From assembly GCF_029338395.1 (NCBI RefSeq), contig NZ_CP119809.1:868001-932000 (forward strand): a stretch of 64,000 nt of DNA, written 5' to 3'. Positions 8,038 to 15,283 of the stretch are shown here, in pieces (within the stretch, counting starts at the first letter, position 1; the number at the start of each line of letters is the position of its first letter). Under the pieces are notes generated by a model. The model saw nothing but the letters and a program-made list of their open reading frames with translations. It was not told the DNA's origin and searched no databases. A program made the translations under genes and the position numbers. The stretch is from Halorussus caseinilyticus. Lineage in GTDB: Archaea > Halobacteriota > Halobacteria > Halobacteriales > Haladaptataceae.

Positions 8038-8505
8038 CTATCGCCGGAACTCGTCGGCGTAGTCGGCGACGTACTCCCGGAGCGTCCGGGGGTTCCGGTC
8101 GAGGAGGCGCGAGGCGTCGTCGGTGGGGTAAAAGCAGATTCTTCTCCGCGCCGAGGACCGACAGGTAGGCGATTCGCTCGACGCCGGTCCGGACCGCGGC
8201 GTCCGCGAACGTCGTGAGGTGGCGCTTCACGTCGCTGACCGCGGGCGGGCGCATCAGGAAGAGTCGGTCGGCGTCCGCGAGCGCCCGGCCCCACGTCCCG
8301 GGTCGCTCGAAGTCGAACTCCGCGAGTTCGACGTGTTCGTCGAATCGCTCTCGTGTCCCCGCGGGGTCGCGCACTGCCGCACGTACCCGCACGCCCCGGT
8401 CCGCGAGTGCGCGCACGACGTGCGACCGACGGTGCCGGTCGCGCCAGTCACGAGAACCGTCTCGGACTCAGATTCCGAGGAGTCACAGGTCTCGTCTCGA
8501 GTCAC
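8038..8505 (-). pseudogene. NmrA/SDR-type NAD(P)-binding protein, frameshifted and internally deleted
   Basis: From a GTG at 8505 one frame reads SESETVLVTGATGTVGR, a classic NAD(P)-binding glycine motif. It then loses phase: a single missing C near 8423-8424 would restore HVVRALADRGVRVRAAV, which the next frame continues with no break through AEFDFERPGTW, DADRLFLMRPP and VERIAYLSVLGAEKN. After 'AEKNLL' a third frame gives only FYPTDDASRLLDRNPRTL followed by REYVADYADEFRR and a stop, the typical end of this family. About 130 central residues (substrate domain) are missing compared with the usual about 280 residues. So there is one frameshift plus one internal deletion. The start codon overlaps the stop of a 28-residue ORF upstream. 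Confidence 0.8.
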
Positions 8506-8588
8506 GTTACCGCCAGCACGATGCCCATGGCGAACATGAGAACGGCGATGCCCCCCAGAAGGTAGGCCAGCATATCTTTCTCGGACAT
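8502..8588 (-). CDS. 28-residue single-helix membrane microprotein
   Basis: The ORF MSEKDMLAYLLGG...MGIVLAVT starts at 8588 and stops at 8502-8504. The stop TGA overlaps the GTG start of the decayed NmrA gene (GTGA), suggesting translational coupling in the past. Residues 6-27 form one hydrophobic helix with a charged N-terminus, like tiny accessory subunits of membrane oxidases. It sits between coxA and the gene at 8650. It is short enough to be missed by ordinary gene callers. Composition is convincing but there is no family evidence. Confidence 0.5.
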   Translation of the reverse strand: MSEKDMLAYLLGGIAVLMFAMGIVLAVT

Positions 8589-8649
8589 ACCGGAGGTAGG
8601 GGCCGTCCGGATGAAAAGGCTAATCCTTCCGCCGCCCGGACTCCCGGAC

Positions 8650-8922
8650 GTGAGCGAGACGTTCGGCGGACGGTCGTTCGTGGTCGGGTTCTACGGCGTC
8701 ATCGTCACCCTGACCGGCGTGGTCGGCGCGGTACTCGGCGTGGCGGGTCCCGACGACCTGACCGCCGTGAAACTTCTCGGTCTGGTCGAACTCCAGCCGA
8801 CGCCGCTGGGTCTGGCGGTCTACGGCATGGTCACGGTGGGTCTGGCGCTCGGCGTTCCGCTGGCGCTGGTCGTCCTCGTCTCGAAACGGGCCGACGCCGA
8901 GCGACCCGGTGGGAACACTTGA
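8650..8922 (+). CDS. Small membrane protein (DUF7520-like) in the cox neighbourhood
   Basis: A 90-residue protein with two transmembrane segments (about 8-30 and 50-76). GTG at 8650 (VSETFGGRSFVVGFYG) is preferred to the in-frame ATG at 8611. The stretch before it (ATGAAAAGGCTAATCC) looks like a promoter A/T box rather than coding sequence, and the first 13 residues would otherwise be an unlikely PPPG-rich leader. Related haloarchaeal proteins near cox genes are, from memory, grouped as DUF7520. Function is unknown. It is divergent from the microprotein at 8502-8588, with which it shares a 61-bp promoter gap. Confidence 0.7.
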   Translation: MSETFGGRSFVVGFYGVIVTLTGVVGAVLGVAGPDDLTAVKLLGLVELQPTPLGLAVYGMVTVGLALGVPLALVVLVSKRADAERPGGNT

Positions 8923-8970
8923 ACGCGTCCGCCGGAAGTTTTACGCCGCGTTCGTTCCAACGTCGCCGAC

Positions 8971-9501
8971 GTGGATAGCGTCGAACTCAGCACCGTCGTC
9001 TACGTGCCGCCCGAGGAGGCCTACGACTTTCTCGTGGACTTTCGCGGATACGCCGACTACTCCAAGCATCTCGGCCGGGTCGAGCGTCACGGCGAGGGCG
9101 GTCCCGGAACCGAGTACGACATTCATCTCGAGTGGTGGAAACTGAACTACGTCGTCCGGTCGGAAGTGACCGACTTCGAACCGCCCGAGCGCATCGGGTG
9201 GAAAATCGTCAAGGACCTCCGCGCGCACGGCGAGTGGGTAGTCGAACCCGCGCCAGAAGAGGCCCCGCCCGACAGGGAGTCGGCCTCGCGGGTGCGACTC
9301 GTCGTGAAGTTCGACGCGGACTCGGCGAGTTCCGACATGCTCGATTTGCCGCGACTCGTCTCGCTCGACTGGGTAATCGGCAAGGTGCGACCACTCGTCC
9401 GCAAGGAGGCCGAGCGCGTCGTCGCGCGCATCGTCGAGGACCTCGAAGGCGAGCGCCGCGAAGTCGAACTGACGCTCCACGAATCGCCGGACACCGTGTA
9501 G
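8971..9501 (+). CDS. SRPBCC family protein (polyketide cyclase/coenzyme Q-binding like)
   Basis: A 176-residue START-like protein: VDSVELSTVVYVPPEEAYDFLVDF at the beginning, a Gly-rich turn GEGGPGTEYDI, then the beta sheet LNYVVRSEVTDFEPPERIGW and a long C-terminal helix (VRKEAERVVARIVEDLEGE). This is the helix-grip fold of SRPBCC proteins, which bind hydrophobic ligands such as lipids, quinones or hemes. In this respiratory neighbourhood a quinone ligand is possible but inferred. GTG start at 8971, 48 bp after the preceding stop. It converges on the halocyanin gene. Confidence 0.8.
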   Translation: MDSVELSTVVYVPPEEAYDFLVDFRGYADYSKHLGRVERHGEGGPGTEYDIHLEWWKLNYVVRSEVTDFEPPERIGWKIVKDLRAHGEWVVEPAPEEAPPDRESASRVRLVVKFDADSASSDMLDLPRLVSLDWVIGKVRPLVRKEAERVVARIVEDLEGERREVELTLHESPDTV

Positions 9502-9534
9502 CGCCGCGGAGCGACCGCTCGACGCGGTACGCCC

Positions 9535-9540
9535 AAAAAA
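9535..9540 (-). terminator. T6 terminator of the halocyanin gene
   Basis: A6 on the plus strand, i.e. TTTTTT on the minus strand, 27 bp beyond the halocyanin stop at 9568. No GC hairpin is needed in archaea. It lies 33 bp after the stop of the convergent SRPBCC gene. Confidence 0.4.
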
Positions 9541-9567
9541 GCGAAACGAAGCGAAACCGCGACTGCG

Positions 9568-10128
9568 TTACTCGGCCTGTCCGTAGTCGCCGCCGTACTT
9601 CATGAAGAAGTACGCCAGTCCGAGCGTGAACACCAGTGCGGCCGTCGTAGCGATGCTGAGCGTCTTCGCGCTACTCGGGATTGCCGGGCCGCTACTCCCC
9701 GAGGAGGCACCGCCCTCTTGGACGGTGATACTGGCGGTCATCCCGGCGGTCTTGTGGGGTTGACAGAAGTACTCGTAGGTGCCGGTCGTCTCGAAGGTGT
9801 GGCTGTACTCGTGACCGGTGTTGTACGTCTTGCTCGCGCCGCCCTTCGTCCCCTCCCAACCCGCGCCGTCGGGTTGGCTCTCCACGACGATGTTGTGGTT
9901 GTCCGACTCCCAGACGAAGTTGACCGTCGTGCCGGGCGCGATAGTCAAGTCGGCGGGTTCGTAGACGAGACTCCCGCCGGGACCGACTGCAACTTCCTGA
10001 GTGCCACCGCCGCCACCGCCTTCTTCTTGTGCGGCGGCGGTTCCCGCCGCACCCGCGGCCGCCGCGGTTCCCGTGGCGGCCCGCATGAATCCACGCCGCG
10101 TGACCGACTCGCTTCCTTCCGTACTCAT
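9568..10128 (-). CDS. Halocyanin (blue copper protein) with C-terminal membrane anchor
   Basis: A 186-residue plastocyanin-like electron carrier. Tat signal VTRRGFMRAATG at residues 9-20, Gly-rich linker, cupredoxin domain about 45-138. The type 1 copper ligands are visible: His78 (DNHN) and Cys122, His125, Met130 in FCQPHKTAGM. A Ser/Gly spacer and one C-terminal helix (about 150-177) tether it to the outer face of the membrane. The copper domain is nearly the same as that of the halocyanin at 20367 in the bc operon, so this copy probably serves the terminal oxidase side. Two halocyanins in one neighbourhood point to duplication. Confidence 0.95.
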   Translation of the reverse strand: MSTEGSESVTRRGFMRAATGTAAAAGAAGTAAAQEEGGGGGGTQEVAVGPGGSLVYEPADLTIAPGTTVNFVWESDNHNIVVESQPDGAGWEGTKGGASKTYNTGHEYSHTFETTGTYEYFCQPHKTAGMTASITVQEGGASSGSSGPAIPSSAKTLSIATTAALVFTLGLAYFFMKYGGDYGQAE

Positions 10129-10459
10129 ACTCGGGGCTAACGGTGGTGGGTACTCTATACTTTCGATACGACCCCACCTTTTTCGTCGTCGGGTGTCCTC
10201 GGGCGCTCACTTCGTTCGCGCCCTGCGGCACCGCTCCTCGAAAAAGCTGGACCAAAAGTCCCGCTCGCTCCTCCCTTCGGTCGTCGCTCGCGGTCGAATC
10301 GCCAGTTCGACGGCCCGACGACCGAGCGACCGGCAGGGAGCGAGGGTCGTAGTCGGACAAACGTCTCGGTTTGCGAAAGAAACAACTTTCGTGCTTAGAG
10401 AACGGAAGAGATTGTCCTTCCGGCCGCGCTCGACGGCCCGTCGCTTGGCCGGGACCGAC
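10129..10459. other. Intergenic gap, no gene
   Basis: A 331-bp gap between two minus-strand genes. The part next to 10128 is A/T-richer (GGGTACTCTATACTTTCGAT) and probably holds the halocyanin promoter. A GGGCGC (10201-10206)/GCGCCC (10218-10223) inverted repeat is followed by CTCGAAAAAGCTGGACC and purine-rich, strongly biased GAGCGA-type sequence. It could be an intergenic repeat, but no second copy was found in this window. Confidence 0.5.
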
Positions 10460-11500
10460 CTACAGGCTGTAGTCGTGGTCGCCCGTCTCGGTTTCGAGGA
10501 ACGCCGTCAGGAGGTCGATGGTCGCCTCCACGTCGGCGTGGTGGACGCTCTCGGTGACGGTGTGGAGGTAGCGCGTCGGGACCGAGATGGCTCCGACGGG
10601 TTTCGCGCCGTGGGTGTTCTGGAAGCCCGAGGTGTCGGTCGCGCCCGAGGGAAGCACCTCCATCTGGTGGTCGATGCCGCGGTCCTCGGCGACCGACCGC
10701 ATCCGTCGGTGGACCTTCGGCGTCGTGACGACGCTGGAGTCTTTGAGCTTAATCGCCGCGCCCTCTCCGAGTTCCGTCACGTACTCGCTCTCCTTGCGGA
10801 CCGCGGGGATGTCGTTTGCGACCGTCACGTCGAGCGCGACCGCGAGGTCCGGGTCTACGTCCGTGCTGACGGCGGGCGCGCCGCGGACGCCCAGTTCCTC
10901 TTGGACCGTCGCGCAGAAGTGGACCGTCACGTCGGGGTCGTCGAGTCGCTTGGCCGCTTCGAGCATGGCGAACAGGCACACCCGGTCGTCCAGCGCCTTC
11001 CCGGTCACGTTGTCGCCGACCCGCACCGTGGTCTGTTCCATGCTCACGAGGTCACCGACCGAGACTCGCTCTTCGACCTCCTCGGCGGGGAGTCCGAGGT
11101 CGATTGCCACGTCGTCGATGTCGAACTCCTCCTCGTCGTCTTGGACGTGGGTCGGAATCGACCCGATGACGCCCGTGAGGTCCTCGTCGGGGGTGTGAAC
11201 CGTCACGCGCTGAGCGCGGAGTACGTCGGGGTCCCACCCGCCGAGCGTGTCGATTTCGAGGAAGCCCTCGTCGGTGACGTGTTTGACCATGAAGCCGATT
11301 TCGTCCATGTGGGCCGCGATAGCGACCTCGTAGTCGCCAGACCCCTCTATCGTCCCGACGACGTTGCCCATCGGGTCGGTATGGACCGAATCGGCCACGC
11401 CCTCGAATTCCCGGCGGACGAGGTTCCGAACTCGGTCCTCGTAGCCCGGCACGCCGCTGGTCTCGGTGAGTTCCCGCAACAGGTCGAAGTCGAAATCCAT
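10460..11500 (-). CDS. M42 family metallopeptidase (TET/endoglucanase-like aminopeptidase)
   Basis: A 346-residue peptidase of the M42 family, which forms large tetrahedral aminopeptidase particles in archaea and trims peptides released by the proteasome. Metal-site segments are visible: AAHMDEIGFMV (His64), the bridging Asp in KALDDRVCLFA, the catalytic Glu pair in VQEELGVRGA, LDVTVAND, and the late His in RYLHTVTESVHH. The start ATG at 11500 is chosen. The track upstream in frame is junk, and a TATA-like GGTTTTAAGC lies at 11522-11531, about 27 bp before it, which fits leaderless transcription. It is probably monocistronic. Confidence 0.93.
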   Translation of the reverse strand: MDFDFDLLRELTETSGVPGYEDRVRNLVRREFEGVADSVHTDPMGNVVGTIEGSGDYEVAIAAHMDEIGFMVKHVTDEGFLEIDTLGGWDPDVLRAQRVTVHTPDEDLTGVIGSIPTHVQDDEEEFDIDDVAIDLGLPAEEVEERVSVGDLVSMEQTTVRVGDNVTGKALDDRVCLFAMLEAAKRLDDPDVTVHFCATVQEELGVRGAPAVSTDVDPDLAVALDVTVANDIPAVRKESEYVTELGEGAAIKLKDSSVVTTPKVHRRMRSVAEDRGIDHQMEVLPSGATDTSGFQNTHGAKPVGAISVPTRYLHTVTESVHHADVEATIDLLTAFLETETGDHDYSL

Positions 11501-11521
11501 GTGAACCACTGGCGTCCCGCA

Positions 11522-11531
11522 TAGCTTAAAA
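11522..11531 (-). promoter_or_regulatory. TATA-type promoter of the M42 peptidase
   Basis: On the minus strand the sequence reads GGTTTTAAGC, centred 27 bp before the ATG at 11500. This is the spacing expected for a leaderless haloarchaeal transcript. Confidence 0.5.
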
Positions 11532-11611
11532 CCGTCTTTCCCGTTCTCGGACCGCTCGCTACGCCCCGCCGTGCGCACGCCTCGGTGGTCCGTCCCGCCG
11601 GGCGCGTCCCC

Positions 11612-11959
11612 TCAGGCCTCCTCGATGGTGTCGAGGACTCGCTGTGAGAGGTCCACGTCCGAGAGTTCGCCGCGGTCGTGAGCGACTAACCACTCGCTAT
11701 CCGCGCGCCACGCGCCGCGGTGGTCCCCGTCGATGTCGGCGACGGTGCCGCGCACGTCGGTCGGGTCCCACCCGTCGTCGGCCAGCGCAAGCAGACGGTT
11801 CAGGACCCGGCCTACCTCCTGATGGGGAACTCCCTCGCCGGGCGTGGCCGTCTCGTAGTCGATTCGGAGCGTCCCGTCGTCGGTTTCGAGGTGGGTGACG
11901 TAGACGCCGTGGCTCATCAGTCGCTGTTCCAGTCGCTCGCGGAGGTCCTCGTCGTCCAT
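11612..11959 (-). CDS. Conserved haloarchaeal hypothetical protein
   Basis: A 115-residue soluble acidic protein (MDDEDLRERLEQRLMSHGV...), predicted alpha/beta. VYVTHLETDDGTLRIDYETA forms strands, VGRVLNRLLALADDG a helix and WDPTDVRGTVADIDGD a further strand, with DSEWLVAHDRGELSDVDLS near the end. No catalytic motif is recognised. It shares a strand with the zinc-ribbon protein upstream (36-bp gap), so the pair may be co-transcribed. No function is proposed. Confidence 0.75.
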   Translation of the reverse strand: MDDEDLRERLEQRLMSHGVYVTHLETDDGTLRIDYETATPGEGVPHQEVGRVLNRLLALADDGWDPTDVRGTVADIDGDHRGAWRADSEWLVAHDRGELSDVDLSQRVLDTIEEA

Positions 11960-11995
11960 GCGTGATGATACGGGTCGAAGCGGGTAAACGACTCG

Positions 11996-12217
11996 TTACC
12001 AGAAGTCGTGGAAGTCCCGCGGCGCGACGCAGGCGCAGGTCACTGTCGGGTCGAGTACGTCGTCTACCGGCATCGACTCGCCACACTCCGTACAGACGAC
12101 GGTCGTTCCTTCGTTCCCTCGATAGCGGCGTAGTGCGTGCGCGCCGATGACCGCTCCGGCGGCGATACCGACGAACCCTGCGAGCGCCTTGTCGAACAGC
12201 GCAGTCTCGCGTGCCAT
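11996..12217 (-). CDS. Small membrane-associated zinc-ribbon protein
   Basis: A 73-residue protein. MARETALFDKALAGFVGIAAG gives one short hydrophobic helix (about 11-28), followed by a ribbon with CTECGES and CACVAP, four Cys in CxxC-x(15)-CxC spacing able to bind zinc. The ATG at 12217 is taken because upstream in-frame sequence includes the A/T-rich promoter zone (AAACTTAAACCC). It is divergent from the SHOCT gene at 12332. Function is unknown. Confidence 0.65.
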   Translation of the reverse strand: MARETALFDKALAGFVGIAAGAVIGAHALRRYRGNEGTTVVCTECGESMPVDDVLDPTVTCACVAPRDFHDFW

Positions 12218-12331
12218 GCGCTCCCGAGGTTGGCCCACAAACTTAAACCCATTGACGGCGGAAAAACAACACAATTCCGTCGCGTCCGCGAAGTTGCAAC
12301 CTTTTTGTCACCGTCCCCGATAGCCACTCTC

Positions 12332-12784
12332 ATGGACGACCCTCTGGAAGACGACGAGAACGCGCTGGTGAAACTCACCTCGTTGCTCGTTCTCGGCGTC
12401 GGACTCGCCGGACTCTTTCTGGGCTACGACTGGTTCTGGCTCGCGTTCGTACTCGGGTTCGCGGTTCTCGTCCCAATCGTGAAAGTCGTGACGCGCGCGC
12501 TCGGCATCGGTACGACCCCGGAGACGAGCGACCACGTTCCGCGGAGTCGGACCGCCGACGAACCCGACTCGAAGCAGGACGCCCTCGACACCCTCCGGAA
12601 CCGATACGCCCGCGGGGACCTCACCGAAGCGGAGTTCGAGCGGAAGGTCGAAGCCCTGCTCGACACCGAGACCCCCGAGAGCGCGCGCAAGCGGGTTGAG
12701 CGCGGGCGTGGCGAGCGCGAGCGAACGCGGGCAGACGCCCGCGACCGGACGGACGCGACCTTCGAAACCGACGAGAACGCGTGA
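12332..12784 (+). CDS. SHOCT-domain membrane protein
   Basis: A 150-residue protein. Two N-terminal transmembrane helices (about 13-28 and 31-53, LLVLGVGLAGLFLGYDWFWLAFVLGF) are followed by a charged linker and a SHOCT (short C-terminal) domain at about 95-125 reading ALDTLRNRYARGDLTEAEFE. SHOCT helices pair or oligomerise, and the role of these haloarchaeal proteins is unknown. The ATG at 12332 (MDDPLEDDE) follows a CCTTTTTGTCACC box by about 26 bp. The tail after residue 128 is very charged, rich in Arg and Asp. Confidence 0.85.
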   Translation: MDDPLEDDENALVKLTSLLVLGVGLAGLFLGYDWFWLAFVLGFAVLVPIVKVVTRALGIGTTPETSDHVPRSRTADEPDSKQDALDTLRNRYARGDLTEAEFERKVEALLDTETPESARKRVERGRGERERTRADARDRTDATFETDENA

Positions 12785-12830
12785 ACGCCGCGCCTCGAGG
12801 GGGTCGCCGCTCGGCGACCGACAGACGCCA

Positions 12831-12840
12831 CATATAATAG
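12831..12840 (+). promoter_or_regulatory. Strong TATA box for the gene at 12865
   Basis: CATATAATAG is centred about 30 bp before the ATG at 12865. It is the clearest TATA element in this part of the window. Confidence 0.55.
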
Positions 12841-12864
12841 GCCGGTCGAAACAGATACAGGTAC

Positions 12865-13239
12865 ATGGTAGGGTTCCTGAACTTCGTCATCGGATTCGTC
12901 GTAAGCCTCCTCATCGGGGCGTTCGGCATCTACGTCGGCGCGCGCGTCATCGCCGACCGGGACGACTACGAGTACGCAATCCTGACCGCGCTCGTCGGCG
13001 CGTTCGTCTGGTGGTTGGTCGCGGGCCTGTTCAGCATCATCCCCATCGTCGGCGGTCTCATCGGGTCGGTTCTCGGCCTGCTGGCGTGGGTGTACGTCAT
13101 CAACGCCCGCTACCCCGGCGGATGGGGCAACGCCGTCGGCATCGCACTGGTCGCGTACCTCACCGTCTGGGTCGTGTTGGTCCTGCTCAACTCGGTCGGT
13201 CTCCTCGCGTCCGGCGCGCTCGGCGTCCCCGGACTGTAG
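12865..13239 (+). CDS. Small multi-pass membrane protein
   Basis: A 124-residue protein with four predicted transmembrane helices (about 3-24, 38-52, 56-80, 88-112). It has Gly/Val-rich packing and a short polar loop RVIADRDDYEYA after the first helix. No family is recognised beyond 'haloarchaeal membrane protein'. It ends 5 bp from the stop of the convergent NDH-2-like gene. The promoter CATATAATAG supports independent expression. Confidence 0.75.
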   Translation: MVGFLNFVIGFVVSLLIGAFGIYVGARVIADRDDYEYAILTALVGAFVWWLVAGLFSIIPIVGGLIGSVLGLLAWVYVINARYPGGWGNAVGIALVAYLTVWVVLVLLNSVGLLASGALGVPGL

Positions 13240-13244
13240 CCCGA

Positions 13245-14408
13245 CTACTTCTCGTACCCCAGTTCCTCGCTCACGAGGTCCGCGGCGTTGCGTATCGCGC
13301 CCACCGACGATAGGTATCCGGCTCCGACGGTGGTCTTCAGTGCTTTCGCGGCCGTCCCCGTGAGGACCGTCGGACCGACTTGGGCGACTGCGCCGTCGCC
13401 CACCGACACCAACCACCCCGGCGAGTCGAACGCGAAGGGGTCGAGTCGCGGTTCGAAGATGTCCTCTCCCTCCCGGTCGTAGCTCACGAGGCGAGCGACG
13501 TTCTCGGCGACTGCGCGGGCCTCGCGGACCGCCGCCTGCGCGCTGGCCGGTACCGGTTCCCCGTCGGCGTCCACAACGCGGGCCGCGTCGCCGACGACGA
13601 AGGTGCCGTCGCCGAGGCGCAGGGTGTTTTTTACGTCGGGGCGCTCGCCGTCCAACGCCGCGGGGCCGCGGATGCCGCCCGTCCAGACGAACTGGTCGTA
13701 GTCGAGTCGCTTGCCCGAGTCGAGTTCGATGGCCGAGTCGTCCGCCGAGGCGACGGCCGTGTTCGTCCGAATCTCCACGTCGCGGTCTTCGAGTTGGTCT
13801 CGGACCGCCGCCTGAAAGTTCTCGGGGAACGCAGGTGCGACGCTGTCGAACTGTTCGAGGAGAGTGATGGTCGTCGTCTCGCGGGCGTCCTCCTCCCACG
13901 CGAGCGCCGCGAGTTCGCCCGCGACCTGAATCCCCGAGAGACCCGCGCCGCCGACCACGACGCGACTGTTCGACTCGCGCGCGCGACCGGTCTCCAACAC
14001 GTCGAGGAAGTCCGCGCGGATGCGCTCGGCGTGGTCGAGCGTCTTGAGCGGCGTGGCGCGCTCCTCGACGCCCGGCAGGTCGTAGAACGCGGTCTCGGCT
14101 CCGAGACAGACCGCGCCGTAGTCGTAGTCGATGGTCTCGCCCGACGCCAGCGTGACGACGCCAGCGTCGGGGTCCACGTCGGCGACTTCGGCCTGCCGGA
14201 CCTCCGCGCGGTCCAGCACGTCTTCGAGGTCGACGACGATTTCGTCGGCCAGCGACGGGCGGCGAATCACCCGGTGGAGTTCGTGCTGGACGAGGTGGCG
14301 GCCGGTCTTCTCGATTACGAGAATCTCCACGTCGTCGGGGACGGTGCGCTCCAGTTTTCGGGCGAGGGTCAGTCCGGCGTAGCCCGCGCCGAGGACAGCG
14401 AGTCGCAT
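13245..14408 (-). CDS. NAD(P)/FAD-dependent oxidoreductase, NDH-2-like
   Basis: A 387-residue flavoprotein of the pyridine nucleotide-disulphide oxidoreductase superfamily. The FAD-binding motif is VLGAGYAGLTLARKL at residues 5-19, a second dinucleotide motif VVVGGAGLSGIQVAGEL is at about 150, and the FAD-anchoring TFVVGDAARV is near 285. The closest general class is type II NADH dehydrogenase, which feeds electrons into the membrane quinone pool without pumping protons. That fits the surrounding respiratory genes and the absence of cysteines forming a redox disulphide. The C-terminus (LKTTVGAGYLSSVGAIRNA) may form the amphipathic membrane-docking helix. Sulphide:quinone reductase is a less likely alternative, because no conserved Cys pair is visible. 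Confidence 0.85.
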   Translation of the reverse strand: MRLAVLGAGYAGLTLARKLERTVPDDVEILVIEKTGRHLVQHELHRVIRRPSLADEIVVDLEDVLDRAEVRQAEVADVDPDAGVVTLASGETIDYDYGAVCLGAETAFYDLPGVEERATPLKTLDHAERIRADFLDVLETGRARESNSRVVVGGAGLSGIQVAGELAALAWEEDARETTTITLLEQFDSVAPAFPENFQAAVRDQLEDRDVEIRTNTAVASADDSAIELDSGKRLDYDQFVWTGGIRGPAALDGERPDVKNTLRLGDGTFVVGDAARVVDADGEPVPASAQAAVREARAVAENVARLVSYDREGEDIFEPRLDPFAFDSPGWLVSVGDGAVAQVGPTVLTGTAAKALKTTVGAGYLSSVGAIRNAADLVSEELGYEK

Positions 14409-14508
14409 TCGGCCGTGGGTAAGGGGCCGACCGGCTTAGAAGTGAGGGGACGACGCGCTCAGCGGTCGATTGGTTCTCGACAGGGTATAGCAGACAGTAG
14501 TTACGAAG

Positions 14509-14529
14509 GTTACTGACTTACGTAGTAAC
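14509..14529. promoter_or_regulatory. Candidate autoregulatory operator of the toxin-antitoxin operon
   Basis: GTTACT (14509-14514) and AGTAAC (14524-14529) form an inverted repeat around GACTTACGT, 32 bp before the antitoxin ATG. Related motifs (GTAGTTAC, TACGTAGTAAC, GTGTACACTACGTAC) crowd the same 60 bp. The position overlaps where TATA/BRE should be, so binding would repress. Confidence 0.4.
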
Positions 14530-14560
14530 GCTAATTACGTCGTGTACACTACGTACTCCC

Positions 14561-14941
14561 ATGTCAATCGACATCGACACCTTCGAGGAGAAGAGCGAGA
14601 GCGAACTCGCCGACATGACGAACGGCGAGCGAGTCCTCCGATTTCTGGCACACAACGACAACCGCGCGTTCAAGCCAGCGGAAATCGCCGAGCAGACGGG
14701 CGTGAACAAAAACTCCATCGGCAACGTCCTCGGGCGTCTCGAAGACCGCGAACTCGTCCGCCACAAGGGACCGTACTGGGCTATCACCGACGACGAGGAA
14801 CGACTTGCGTCGTTCAGCACGTACTTCCAGACGACTTCCGCACTCAACGAGCGTCTCGGCGAAGAAGACCCCGACGAGTGGGCCGCACACGCACCGGACG
14901 AACCGCATCCGAACGCTGGACGGGAGAGCGACGACGAATGA
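14561..14941 (+). CDS. Winged-helix (MarR-like) antitoxin of a MazF module
   Basis: A 126-residue protein. Residues about 20-75 form a winged helix: NGERVLRFLAHNDNRAFKPAEIAEQT, recognition helix NKNSIGNVLGRLEDREL, wing VRHKGPYWAITDDEE. The C-terminal half (FSTYFQTTSALNERLGEED...) is acidic and could wrap the toxin. It overlaps the PemK/MazF toxin gene by 4 bp (ATGA), the standard antitoxin-first arrangement, so it is probably both antidote and autorepressor. This is not a classic MazE/AbrB antitoxin; the winged-helix type is common in haloarchaea but little studied. Confidence 0.8.
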   Translation: MSIDIDTFEEKSESELADMTNGERVLRFLAHNDNRAFKPAEIAEQTGVNKNSIGNVLGRLEDRELVRHKGPYWAITDDEERLASFSTYFQTTSALNERLGEEDPDEWAAHAPDEPHPNAGRESDDE

Positions 14942-15276
14942 AGTACGACCGAGGCGATGTCGTCTACGGTCGGGACCCCTTCGACAACAGTACGGACGCC
15001 CGGCCGTGGCTGATAGTCTCCGACGACTCCCACCCGTTCTACGGAAAACAGTACGTCGCCCTCACACTGACCTCGAAATCGTGGTACGACGAAGGGTTCG
15101 AGTTGTGCGACGAACACTGGATTCGCGGCGGAATGCCAGCGCAGAGCAAGGTCGTGACGTGGGGGTTCGCTTCACCGGACCACGACGACCTCGACCACGA
15201 CCGGTGGCAAGGGACGCTCGAAACTGAGGTAGTCGATGCCTGCGTCGAACAGGCGACCGACTACATGGGTCGCTGA
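14938..15276 (+). CDS. PemK/MazF-type mRNA interferase toxin
   Basis: A 112-residue toxin-like protein. MKYDRGDVVYGRDPF is the usual MazF start (RG(D/E)V at the active-site strand), RPWLIVSDD is the second core strand, and SKVVTWGFASPD near residue 75 corresponds to the conserved K/S loop. MazF enzymes cut RNA at short motifs and act in the cytoplasm. The gene starts inside the antitoxin stop (ATGA overlap). It converges on the mvaD gene with an 8-bp gap. Cleavage specificity cannot be predicted. Confidence 0.85.
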   Translation: MKYDRGDVVYGRDPFDNSTDARPWLIVSDDSHPFYGKQYVALTLTSKSWYDEGFELCDEHWIRGGMPAQSKVVTWGFASPDHDDLDHDRWQGTLETEVVDACVEQATDYMGR

Positions 15277-15283
15277 CGCCGGT

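Noticed and set aside
10001-11524. A 507-codon plus-strand frame over the M42 peptidase
   Set aside because: The opposite strand encodes all M42 metal ligands; this frame has no start context or domain.
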